Source: Robertmurraya kyonggiensis
GTDB taxonomy: Bacteria > Bacillota > Bacilli > Bacillales > Cytobacillaceae
Reading direction: 5' to 3'
Assembly (NCBI RefSeq): GCF_005116465.1
Contig: NZ_SWBM01000009.1
Span: 1 to 64,000 of the forward strand
DNA: 64,000 nucleotides
Shown: positions 53,539 through 61,593 of the stretch, one piece after another
Position numbering within the stretch: the first letter of the stretch is position 1
Layout of the letters: each line of letters begins with the position of its first letter
Translations under genes and position numbers: made by a program
The notes under the pieces: generated by a model
What the model saw: the letters and a program-made list of their open reading frames with translations, nothing else
Database searches by the model: none
What the model was told of the DNA's origin: nothing

Positions 53539-54531
53539 TTATTTGCGGATTCCCGTCGTTTCCGCTAATTTTGTATATCGTTCCGTTTCTTCTTTTACGG
53601 CCTGTGTAAAATCTTCAGAATTTAAATAGGATGGTTCTAGTTTAATTTTCTCCAACTCTTTTATAAAAGCTTTATCCTGCTCCATTTCGGCGATAGCCTC
53701 ATCCCATTTTTCCACAATCTCATCGGGAACATCTGCGGCAAAGGATAATCCAGTCCACCACTTCACCGTTAAGCCCGTAAAACCTTCCTCTTCAACTGTT
53801 GGCACATCTGGATATAGCGGGCTCCGTTCGGATGATTGCACTGCAAGGATTTTGATTTTTCCAGACTCCGCTAAAGAATACACTTCTCCAACATTGTGTA
53901 CAGCGAGAATAACATGGCCTCCCGCAACCTTGGCCGTCGAATCACTCGCTCCTTCTGATGAAACCATACTCGTATTTTTATAATCGACTCCAATGGAATC
54001 AAGCCATTCAGCAACACCAAAGGAAGAAAATCCCGCTGGTCCAACACTGGCCCATGTCAGTTCTTCAGGGTTTGCCTTGACCCAATCACTGAACTCTTTG
54101 AAGCTCTCCCACTCCGCATCTTCTTTAACAGCATAAGTCAAAGATGCTTCTGCAATTCGAGAAACGAATTTATTGTCTTTTGACGTAATGGTAGGATTCG
54201 ACGTACCTGCTTCATACATTGTTGTCGAGGAGTTATTATTTACTAAAACGGTGTAGCCATCTGGCTTCGCTTCCTTTAAAGCATACTGAGCCCCAACAAT
54301 TCCGCCTCCACCCGTTTTGTTCGTGACAACGATGGATTGCCCCCATTCCTTGCTCAAATATTCAGCCACTGCTCGCGCGGCCAAATCAACTCCACCACCA
54401 GCCGCAAAGGGAACGACGAGTTCAATTTGCCTTTCCGGATAAGAAGCATTGTCCGACGAACCTGAATCATTCGAACAGCCGGCAATCAGCATCCCCAAGA
54501 GAATCAACACAGCTAAACAGAACTTTTTCAC
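53539..54531 (-). CDS. tctC: Tripartite tricarboxylate transporter substrate-binding lipoprotein TctC
   Basis: 330 residues. Lipoprotein signal MKKFCLAVLILLGMLIAGCS, then the Bug/TctC fold with YPERQIELVVPFAAGGGVDL at the start of the mature protein and TNKTGGGGIVGAQYALKEAK, the ligand-loop motifs of the family. It captures a (tri)carboxylate outside the membrane and delivers it to TctAB. Last gene of the tctB-tctA-tctC operon (24 bp after tctA). The particular substrate cannot be read from sequence. Confidence 0.92.
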   Translation of the reverse strand: MKKFCLAVLILLGMLIAGCSNDSGSSDNASYPERQIELVVPFAAGGGVDLAARAVAEYLSKEWGQSIVVTNKTGGGGIVGAQYALKEAKPDGYTVLVNNNSSTTMYEAGTSNPTITSKDNKFVSRIAEASLTYAVKEDAEWESFKEFSDWVKANPEELTWASVGPAGFSSFGVAEWLDSIGVDYKNTSMVSSEGASDSTAKVAGGHVILAVHNVGEVYSLAESGKIKILAVQSSERSPLYPDVPTVEEEGFTGLTVKWWTGLSFAADVPDEIVEKWDEAIAEMEQDKAFIKELEKIKLEPSYLNSEDFTQAVKEETERYTKLAETTGIRK

Positions 54532-54554
54532 CTGAATACCCCCAATTTAAGTTG

Positions 54555-56069
54555 TCAAAATTCCATGTGCTCCCCTGTCTCCTGTTTGATTCTTTTTTTC
54601 GTTCGATTAGTTAGAAAGATAGAAACGATGATTAAGACAGCAGCTAATAGGAGAAGGGTTAACGAAATCGGCCTTTGGAAAAAAATCAACCAGTTACCTG
54701 ACGATATTTCTAACGATTGAATAAAGGAGCTTTCCATTTTAGGACCAAGAACGAGACACAAGACAAAAGGAATAATCGGCCATTGATATTTATGAAAAAA
54801 ATAACCGAATATACCAAAAATAATCGCAACAACGACATCGAACATACTGTTACGGACCGAATAGGCACCTAATATACTCACCATTAAAATGATTGGTCCT
54901 AGAATTCCAAACGGCACTTCCGTCAGCTTTGCCCATAGTCCGATTAAAGGAAGATTTAAGATTAGGAGAATAATATTGCCTATAAACATACTCGCAATGA
55001 CGGTCCACACCATTTGGCTATTTTGTTCAAATAGAACTGGCCCTGGAGTTAATCCATAAATCATTAAAGCCGCTAGTAAAATAGCGAGTGGCGGTGATGC
55101 CGGTATTCCTAAGGCCAATAAAGGAATGAAACCGCCTGAGCTTGTTGCGTTATTTGCCGACTCTGGACCTGCCACCCCTTCAATAGCTCCTTTCCCAAAT
55201 TGCTCAGGGGTCTTTGAGATCTTTTTTTCCACATCATAGGAAAGGAATGACGTAATCGTGGCCGATACGCCTGGTAAAATGCCGAGAAAAAAACCAAGTA
55301 GGCTTCCTCTTAAAATCGGAAACATACTTTTTTTCATATCTTTTTTATCGGGATAGACATTTTTAATTTTCTCATGCTTGATACGAACCCGATTTTCTTC
55401 GAGTCCTTTTAATACTTCGGTGATGGCAAATAAACCGATAATGATGCTGATCATTTCAAATCCACCAAGTAGCGCATCAAATCCAAAATGAAACCTCGGA
55501 GATCCACTTGAAATCCCAATTCCCACAAGCGAAATTAGGAATCCAAACAAGCCCATAATAATCGACTTTGCCAGCGAGTAGCCGGTTAAATTGAATAATA
55601 TCAGCAAGGCAATCAGCATTAACGTAAAGTATTCGGGTGGCCCGAACTTCAATGCTTGGTCAGCGAGAATCGGTGCGAAGAGAACAAGGCCAATCAATCC
55701 AATAATTCCTGCGAGAAAGGATCCAATCGCTGCAACGCCAAGAGCCGCTCCACCCTTCCCCATTTTGGCCAATGGATAACCATCTAATGTCGTCGGCACA
55801 GACGAGGACTCACCAGGAATATTCATTAATATTGCTGTCGTGGAGCCTCCATACATCGAGCCATAATAGATGCCCGCCATCATCATAATCCCTTGAGTTG
55901 GATCGAGAATCGTCGTCATTGGTAAAAGAATTGCTATCGCGGAAGTTGGACCAAGCCCTGGAAGTACTCCAACAACAGTTCCAAGAAGCGAGCCCAATAG
56001 GACAATTAATAGATTGAAAGGGGTCAGAACTTCACTAAAACCCTGTAAAAGGTAGAGGATTGATTCCAT
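54555..56069 (-). CDS. tctA: Tripartite tricarboxylate transporter large membrane subunit TctA
   Basis: 504 residues with about 11-12 membrane segments. Family signatures: GTVVGVLPGLGPTSAIAILLP near the N-terminus, YYGSMYGGSTTAILMNIPGE, and GPESANNATSSGGFIPLLALGIPASPPLA. Main translocation subunit, driven by an ion gradient, working with TctB and TctC encoded on either side. Confidence 0.94.
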   Translation of the reverse strand: MESILYLLQGFSEVLTPFNLLIVLLGSLLGTVVGVLPGLGPTSAIAILLPMTTILDPTQGIMMMAGIYYGSMYGGSTTAILMNIPGESSSVPTTLDGYPLAKMGKGGAALGVAAIGSFLAGIIGLIGLVLFAPILADQALKFGPPEYFTLMLIALLILFNLTGYSLAKSIIMGLFGFLISLVGIGISSGSPRFHFGFDALLGGFEMISIIIGLFAITEVLKGLEENRVRIKHEKIKNVYPDKKDMKKSMFPILRGSLLGFFLGILPGVSATITSFLSYDVEKKISKTPEQFGKGAIEGVAGPESANNATSSGGFIPLLALGIPASPPLAILLAALMIYGLTPGPVLFEQNSQMVWTVIASMFIGNIILLILNLPLIGLWAKLTEVPFGILGPIILMVSILGAYSVRNSMFDVVVAIIFGIFGYFFHKYQWPIIPFVLCLVLGPKMESSFIQSLEISSGNWLIFFQRPISLTLLLLAAVLIIVSIFLTNRTKKRIKQETGEHMEF

Positions 56070-56086
56070 TTGTTTGCTTCCCCCTT

Positions 56087-56536
56087 TTAAAATAGTAGAC
56101 TGGGAAACGGTGTTTTCAGTAGGACAATGAATAATAAATAGAGAGCTGTTGTGAGGACGGTCGCTATCACGATAGAAAAAATCCAGCTATAGTTTCCAAT
56201 AATCTTAATTAAGAAGAGAAATGCAAGGACGGTACTGAAAAAATAACCGATATATTTGATTGAAAGGCTATAGATTATGAGACTCCCGATAGAAGCAATC
56301 ATCATAAAAGCTGTTCTACCCTTGGGGAGGACCACCTCATCCTTTTTTCGCTCGAATAAAAGCATGCCGCCTGCAAGGATTAAAAGGACTCCGATCATTC
56401 CCGGAAACGTGTGGTCTCCAGTCAGGAGGTTATTGCCATAAGGATAAAGTCTAATCGCTTCAAAAATGGACAACCCACCTAAAATAATCGCAACGAACGC
56501 GCCGATACGGTTAGGAGAAATAACCTTGATCCCCAA
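56087..56536 (-). CDS. tctB: Tripartite tricarboxylate transporter small membrane subunit TctB
   Basis: 149 residues with four hydrophobic segments (about 10-30, 40-58, 76-110 as two, 122-145). Size, topology and position directly before tctA identify TctB, whose sequences are poorly conserved. First gene of the operon; GAAAGGAGAGG precedes the start. 17-bp gap to tctA. Confidence 0.88.
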   Translation of the reverse strand: MGIKVISPNRIGAFVAIILGGLSIFEAIRLYPYGNNLLTGDHTFPGMIGVLLILAGGMLLFERKKDEVVLPKGRTAFMMIASIGSLIIYSLSIKYIGYFFSTVLAFLFLIKIIGNYSWIFSIVIATVLTTALYLLFIVLLKTPFPSLLF

Positions 56537-56723
56537 TTAGTCCTCTCCTTTCTTAATGCTCGATTTGCCAGGGATGCCCCTTCGTGTTGAGTAGATATAA
56601 TCTGTAATTACTGCACTGTTTCGGTGGAACATGAATCCCTATTTCTAATCTTTCTTAGAACGCCCCAGTTACCTAGGAAAAAAACTACGACTCATTTGTT
56701 CGGCTACCCTTGATTTCTGATAG

Positions 56724-56759
56724 CAAAAGCCTTGCACGCTTAAAAGCAGAGCAAGGCCT
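56724..56759 (-). terminator. Second hairpin downstream of cotD
   Basis: Minus strand: AGGCCTTGC/GCAAGGCTT stem with about 14-nt loop, followed by TTGC. Weak U tract. Confidence 0.5.
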
Positions 56760-56860
56760 ATGATTATCAGTTAAGAAGAATCTTATGAAATCAATTATTG
56801 GGTTATGTTTGAACAAGGTAATACATTTATAAGTATATGATCACGCGATGCAAAAAATGA

Positions 56861-56888
56861 AAAAAGGTCTCCTGACGAATCGGAGACC
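56861..56888 (-). terminator. Terminator downstream of cotD and the 31-bp repeats
   Basis: Minus strand: GGTCTCC/GGAGACC stem with 9-nt loop followed by TTTTTTCATTTTTT. Confidence 0.88.
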
Positions 56889-56925
56889 AAATTATATATA
56901 AGTGGAATGGACGTGCTGTGGAACT

Positions 56926-57078
56926 AGCCTTTTTCGACATAAGGAGAAAATAGGCAAGCCTTTTTCGACATAAGGAGAAAATAGGCAAGGCTTTTTCGAC
57001 ATAAGGAGAAAATAGGCAAGGCTTTTTCGACATAAGGAGAAAATAGGCAAGGCTTTTTCGACGTAAGGCGAAAAAGAC
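56926..57078. repeat. 31-bp tandem repeat array (5 units)
   Basis: The unit GGCTTTTTCGACATAAGGAG plus AAAATAGGCAA recurs with CGACATAAGG at 56935, 56966, 56997, 57028 and (diverged, CGACGTAAGG) 57059, an exact 31-bp period. It lies in the 3' untranslated region of cotD before its terminator. Units are contiguous, so this is not a CRISPR array. Confidence 0.9.
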
Positions 57079-57169
57079 AATGGTTAACGCAAGAAGCTTA
57101 TTGTTTAATGTGACATCTATGCTACTTCGGATCATGCCTCATCGACATTAGGAGGAAAATTATTCACTA

Positions 57170-57616
57170 TTAAAGACTAAATAAACCTCCTCCACCGCCA
57201 TTTCTTCGGCAGTTTGGATTGTTCAAATCACTACCACAATCAAAGTTTTCTTCGACTGTTTCATTCACGGTCCTTTGTGTTACCGGATAAAAGTTTTCAT
57301 TTCTGACAACCGTTCTGTTTACATTAATCACTTCAACTGGATGAATGCGTCTGACTGTGCGTGTTTTTGTTCTTGTATTCACGACTGTTCGAGTAGGGCT
57401 TACAATTTCTTCAACTCGATTGTTTTTGCAGCAACGGCCCCTATTATTGTTGCTCACTCCCATTACATCGTTATTGCTAGATCTATTTGAATTTCTTGCA
57501 CCCATGACATTGTTACAGTCGTGGTTATCACTCACACCCATGACGTTGTTGTTATTACCCTTGTTATAACCAGCTCCCCTCACTTCGTTATTATTTCTAT
57601 ATCCCATTAAGCTCAC
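57170..57616 (-). CDS. cotD: CotD-family spore coat protein
   Basis: 148 residues. The N-terminal 60 residues are Asn/Gly-rich with repeats of NNVMGV/NDVMGV (low complexity). The C-terminal part has the CotD pattern: VSPTRTVVNTRTKTRTVRRI, HPVEVINVNRTVVRNENFYP and a Cys pair in FDCGSDLNNPNC, ending GGGGG. Inner-coat structural protein of spores. Probably sigma-K controlled, though I did not identify the promoter. GGGGGTGAG precedes the start. Confidence 0.85.
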   Translation of the reverse strand: MSLMGYRNNNEVRGAGYNKGNNNNVMGVSDNHDCNNVMGARNSNRSSNNDVMGVSNNNRGRCCKNNRVEEIVSPTRTVVNTRTKTRTVRRIHPVEVINVNRTVVRNENFYPVTQRTVNETVEENFDCGSDLNNPNCRRNGGGGGLFSL

Positions 57617-57707
57617 CCCCTTATCATGAGATGATATATTTTATGCAAAGGGACATTGCTTGTCCTAGACCAAGCCACCAGTTCGACAAAAACGATCGCA
57701 TAACTAC

Positions 57708-57733
57708 GAAAAGCACCCCGAAGGATGCTTTTC
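57708..57733 (-). terminator. Cupin gene terminator
   Basis: Minus strand: AAAAGCATCC/GGGTGCTTTT hairpin (one wobble) just after the stop codon. Confidence 0.75.
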
Positions 57734-57734
57734 T

Positions 57735-58277
57735 TTAGTACCATTGATAGCTTCGTTCTGCAGTCAGAGCGTCTTTTTTCGTTTTATGCACTGTACCAAA
57801 TGGATGATGGGGAGGTGCATATATGGAGTAAAGCCTCAATGGCATTCTCCCTGTATTCGTTACATTATGCCAAGTACCCGCTGGGATCATAATAGCAGAA
57901 TCTTCATGAACTCTAGCTGCAAAGGTCAAATTATTTCTGCTATTCCCCATTTGCACAATGCCATCGCCTTGTTCCACACGTAGAAATTGGTCTGTGTCTG
58001 GATGAATTTCTAATCCAATATCCTCACCTGGCCGAATACTCATCAAAGTCACCTGCAAATGGTTTCCTGTCCATAAAGCAGTACGATAAGTAGTATTTTG
58101 TTCCGTTGCCTCTTCTATATCCACAACATATGGATACGGTCCATAATCTTTTATTTCAATCCTTCTTTGTAGTTGGCGATTTTCATTTGGTCCATAATAT
58201 GGATGTATTCCATAAGGATACATTGGGACATTCGTATAATATGGAAATTGCGGGTACATCTTAGGAAACTGATACAT
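57735..58277 (-). CDS. Cupin-domain protein, probably spore-associated
   Basis: 180 residues. The first 35 residues are Pro/Tyr-rich (MYQFPKMYPQFPYYTNVPMY), as in many coat-associated proteins. A single cupin barrel follows (about 60-150) with motif 1 GEDIGLEIHPDTDQFLRVEQG and motif 2 IMIPAGTWHNVTNTG, giving a metal site of His/Glu/His. It adjoins cotD on the same strand with its own terminator. Similar proteins in bacilli are often annotated as cupins of unknown substrate. Confidence 0.82.
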   Translation of the reverse strand: MYQFPKMYPQFPYYTNVPMYPYGIHPYYGPNENRQLQRRIEIKDYGPYPYVVDIEEATEQNTTYRTALWTGNHLQVTLMSIRPGEDIGLEIHPDTDQFLRVEQGDGIVQMGNSRNNLTFAARVHEDSAIMIPAGTWHNVTNTGRMPLRLYSIYAPPHHPFGTVHKTKKDALTAERSYQWY

Positions 58278-58504
58278 TGGCTCAACACCTTCCTATATTT
58301 GCTAAATTATCCTATGCTCTTAGCAAGGTGGATGTACTCGGTTCTCCTATAAAATCCCATTCCAAAAATCTATGTTCAACTTATTCATACAGACTTTAGC
58401 TTAGTAAAAATTATTCTGTGCGAACATTTGAATACGTGCAAAATAAAAAACCTACCACAAGTCACAGCGAACTTGCGAGAGGCTCTAACAATTTTCCACA
58501 GCAA
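58278..58504. other. Intergenic region
   Basis: Between the threonine synthase stop and the cupin start. It should contain the cupin promoter and a terminator for thrC (ACTTGTGGTAGG-type dyad near 58450-58490 on the minus strand is a weak candidate). No gene seen. Confidence 0.3.
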
Positions 58505-59728
58505 CTAACCATTCAAGATTTCTTGCCCAGGTTGAAGAATATCTACATTTTCAATTTCAACTGTTTCAGGATACTTAATCCCTGCTCCTGTATTAAGACA
58601 CACAACATGCTCATTTTCTTGAATCCAACCTTGCTCTCGCAGGATTCTAGCCGCTGCAAAGGTTGCTGCTCCTTCTGGACAAATGAAGTTTCCTTCGAAG
58701 GTAGCTACCTGCTTTTGCGCCTGTAATAAATCCTCTTCGGAAATAGCAATTGCACAGCCATCTGTTGCATAAAGGCTTTCTAAAACCAAGAAATCACCCA
58801 AAGCTTTCGGGACATTAATCCCAAACGCAGATGTCGTAGAATTTTCAAAGAATGTTGATTCCTTGTCACCCTTTTTCCAAGCTTCAACAATCGGCGCACA
58901 CCCTTCTGCTTGTACGGCTACTAATCGTGGGAGCTTTCCTTCCTCAATCCAGCCTAATTGCTGCAGTTCAAGTAATGCTTTATAAATCCCGATGATTCCT
59001 ACACCGCCACCGGTTGGATACAAGATTACATCCGGAACCTTCCATCCGAATTGCTCGACAATCTCGTAGCCCATGGTTTTTTTACCCTCAATCCGATAAG
59101 GTTCTTTCAGCGTAGAGGCATCGTATACACCATGGTTTTGAACTAGACTAGCCACGACCTTTCCTGCATCACTAATCAAGCCGTTAATTAAATGCAAATC
59201 TCCTCCAGCGACACAGACTTCTTTTCGAGTAATTTTCGGAGCATCCAAAGGCATTACAATCGTCGCTTTAATTTTTGCCTTTGCTGCATAGAGCGCCCAA
59301 GCAGCTCCAGCATTCCCGTTCGTCGGCATCGCTAACTGCTGCACACCTAGCTCTTTTGCCTTTGAAATTCCTACACTCGCTCCTCTTGTTTTAAAAGAAC
59401 CAGTTGGAATAATCCCCTCATCTTTCATATATAAATGTTGCAGTCCATATTCCGCTCCGAGCGATGGAAGTTTTTCCAACGGTGTCATTCCTTCCCCCAG
59501 CGTTACAACATTTTCCTCTTTTTGCACAGGAAGTAATTCATGATAGCGCCATAAACTATTTGTTCGATTAGAAATATCCTCACGTGATACATTTTCTTTT
59601 ACTTTCTTTAAATCATATCGAACCAATAACGGAGAGCCACATTTACATAATTGCTGCACATTATTCTCTTCATATTTTTCACTGCACTTCGGACACTCTA
59701 AATGTGAGATATAACTGTAATTTGTCAT
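58505..59728 (-). CDS. thrC: Threonine synthase
   Basis: PLP enzyme converting O-phospho-L-homoserine to threonine. About 407 residues. An N-terminal zinc-ribbon (LECPKCSEKYEENNVQQLCKCG) is followed by the PLP lysine in GSFKTRGASVG, phosphate-binding GGGVGIIGIYKA and the PTNGNAGAAWALYAA motif. This is the long, plant/archaeal-like form. GGGGGAG lies before ATG 59728; a frame extension to 59785 is not needed. It is away from hom/thrB, so it may be a second, stand-alone copy. Confidence 0.9.
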   Translation of the reverse strand: MTNYSYISHLECPKCSEKYEENNVQQLCKCGSPLLVRYDLKKVKENVSREDISNRTNSLWRYHELLPVQKEENVVTLGEGMTPLEKLPSLGAEYGLQHLYMKDEGIIPTGSFKTRGASVGISKAKELGVQQLAMPTNGNAGAAWALYAAKAKIKATIVMPLDAPKITRKEVCVAGGDLHLINGLISDAGKVVASLVQNHGVYDASTLKEPYRIEGKKTMGYEIVEQFGWKVPDVILYPTGGGVGIIGIYKALLELQQLGWIEEGKLPRLVAVQAEGCAPIVEAWKKGDKESTFFENSTTSAFGINVPKALGDFLVLESLYATDGCAIAISEEDLLQAQKQVATFEGNFICPEGAATFAAARILREQGWIQENEHVVCLNTGAGIKYPETVEIENVDILQPGQEILNG

Positions 59729-59912
59729 TTTACTCCCCCTAAAAAAATGAAGACCACAATTAAACTCGTTACGAAACATGAGCAAAATCGTAGTCTTTGG
59801 TTGTCCAATCGACTGATACGCTATTAAGCTATTAATATGGTAATCTTATTTTTCAGATTATTCAACTATGAACTAAAGGTATTGAAATAACAATTGATTG
59901 GAAGATCCTTTT

Positions 59913-60257
59913 TTATAAGGTAAAATTCTTTGTGATGTCCAATAGAAATCTGCCGTCTTTTTGTTTGGACTGTACCTCGACCAAAATCGTACCCATTGTG
60001 CCTAAGAACGTACTATCCAATCCTTCAAAAATAACTTGTCTCTCTGTAATTCTTAATTTTTCATTATAATATTTCATATACACATCTCTTTTACCAACGA
60101 ATTTATTGTATAAAGACATCGAGACTCTATCCCCACTCTTTATTTTTTTGAAAGTTGGTTCTTTCGCCTCGTATCCATCAAATGTGATTGTAATATTCTC
60201 TAACGTCACTCCTGAATTATTATCCACATAAACAGTTGGTAAAGTTTGTATCATCAC
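59913..60257 (-). CDS. Hypothetical protein, beta-rich
   Basis: 114 residues, beta-strand rich (TVYVDNNSGVTLENITITFD, RQVIFEGLDSTFLGTMGTIL), no signal peptide. No motif recognised. AAAAGGGGGAAG lies upstream of overlapping GTG (60257) and ATG (60254) starts. Stand-alone gene. Confidence 0.6.
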   Translation of the reverse strand: MMIQTLPTVYVDNNSGVTLENITITFDGYEAKEPTFKKIKSGDRVSMSLYNKFVGKRDVYMKYYNEKLRITERQVIFEGLDSTFLGTMGTILVEVQSKQKDGRFLLDITKNFTL

Positions 60258-60389
60258 TTTTACTTCCCCCTTTTTTATGTAACAGGTTTACTTCTTATTA
60301 CCACCTTATCATTTTCTACCAAAATGTTCCATATATACAATTATGAATAAACCAAACCTTATTCAACTAAGCTGCCAATTAATTAAAAA

Positions 60390-60431
60390 AAAGAAGCCTC
60401 CCAAATTCATAGACTTGTAGAAAGCTTCTTA
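60390..60431 (-). terminator. Terminator of the MazE-tail gene
   Basis: Minus strand: AAGAAGC...GCTTCTT stem followed by TTTTTTTAATT. Confidence 0.75.
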
Positions 60432-60454
60432 GTATATTTCAGTTATTATTTGTG

Positions 60455-60742
60455 TTAGCGCTTAGCAAGATTCCTTAATGTATTATCGTATCTTTCAATT
60501 AAGTCCTCTATTCCCTTTATAAAGTCCGGGTCTAATTCTTTTCCTACCAGCTCGCCAAAATCAATCTCATCATGACGATTTTCAGGTGTTATCCTTTTTA
60601 ATAATTCCTCTAAAGTTGGCTTTTTAACTTGGGAGTCTTTACTATCCATGTGATGCACCACCGATGTGTTTTCTTCATCATACCAAGGAACCGATCTAGT
60701 TTCAAAGATATATTTCGTGTCACTCAGCATAAATCCACTCAA
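60455..60742 (-). CDS. Protein with MazE antitoxin-type C-terminal tail, no adjacent toxin
   Basis: Up to 95 residues. Residues about 41-68 read PTLEELLKRITPENRHDEID with FGELVGKEL, the conserved toxin-binding tail of MazE antitoxins. The AbrB-type DNA-binding fold that normally precedes it is absent; the N-terminal 35 residues (SDTKYIFETRSVPWYDEEN) are unrelated, and a further helix follows (IKGIEDLIERYDNTLRNLAKR split). No MazF lies next to it; a terminator follows. The start is uncertain (TTG 60742 or ATG 60730). Confidence 0.65.
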   Translation of the reverse strand: MSGFMLSDTKYIFETRSVPWYDEENTSVVHHMDSKDSQVKKPTLEELLKRITPENRHDEIDFGELVGKELDPDFIKGIEDLIERYDNTLRNLAKR

Positions 60743-60819
60743 GTAATATGGTACATCCCCATTCGAACCCTTCAGAACCCCTATTCGGAACCGAATTATT
60801 TTAGAAAAGGATAAATAGT

Positions 60820-61415
60820 TACGTCAATCAAACGTTTGATCTAATTTACTACGCCAGTTATGGGCTCGCTCGTTCAACTCCAAAGTTAATTTTTCTAATT
60901 ATTATCGTAAGATAGGATCTTGGTAAAAATAGCTGTTACAGCATCCTTGTTATTGTAAGAAAGCAAAATTGCTCCTGCCAATCAAACGTTTGATCTAATA
61001 CGGCACGTCACTTATGGGCTGGCTCGTTCAACTCTAAAGTTAATTTTTTGAGTTACTTTCGTGAGATAGAAATTAAGGGAGAAATGACCAAAATCAGCCC
61101 TTTTAGCTATCTCATTATTGCAGGAAAACAAAAACTGACCTGTCAATCAAACGTTTGATCTAATTTGTCACGCCACTTATGGGCCCACTCGTTCAACTCC
61201 AAAGTTAATTTTTTGAGTTGTTATTGCGAGATAGGAATAATAGCGAATTTGAGGAAAAACACCTTAAATAACGTCACATTATCCTAGGAAAGCAAAAATC
61301 GATCTGCCAATCAAACGTTTGATCTAATTTGCCACGCCACTTATGGGCTGGCTAGTTCAACTCCAAAGTTAATTTTTTGAGTTGTTTTCGTGAGATAGGT
61401 TTTCGGGTGTTTTTC
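60820..61415. repeat. Tandem repeat array of about 160 bp units (4 copies)
   Basis: Each unit starts with the palindrome ATCAAACGTTTGAT (60827, 60981, 61146, 61310), followed by a conserved stretch with CTTATGGGCT, CGTTCAACTCCAAAGTTAAT, a CAACTC/GAGTTG hairpin and GAGATAGG, then about 60 variable bases. Spacing is 154, 165 and 164 bp. No convincing gene lies in this 850-bp gap. Confidence 0.88.
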
Positions 61416-61540
61416 GTAGAAAAATCGGACAATATGCAAAAAATCCACAATTTTTAAAGCGAAATTCCTTGTAGGGGGTTCCGAAAGAATTATCATTCTC
61501 GTGTATGTTTGCCCCATTCATGATTCCTTACAAAAAGCAA

Positions 61541-61586
61541 AAGCCATCCCATTGCGCAGTTAAACGCTTCTGGGACAGCTCCTCTA
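61541..61586 (-). terminator. Terminator of the beta-glucosidase operon
   Basis: Minus strand: AGCTGTCCCA pairs with TGGGATGGCT (inner GCG/CGC also pairs), followed by TTTTGCTTTTTG. Confidence 0.8.
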
Positions 61587-61593
61587 ATAAACT

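Larger units (their letters stand above)
56537..57169. other. Intergenic region with terminators and a 31-bp tandem repeat
   Basis: No gene supported. It holds, from right to left on the minus strand after cotD, a tandem repeat (56926-57078), a strong terminator (56861-56888) and a second hairpin (56729-56759), then the tctB promoter region. A reading frame spanning the repeats is an artefact of the repeat unit. Confidence 0.6.

Noticed and set aside
56926-57078. CRISPR-like array or coding repeat (31-bp period)
   Set aside because: Units are contiguous with no spacers. The frames through it are open only because the unit lacks stops; they have no proper ribosome binding site and encode a meaningless Cys/Phe/Leu repeat.
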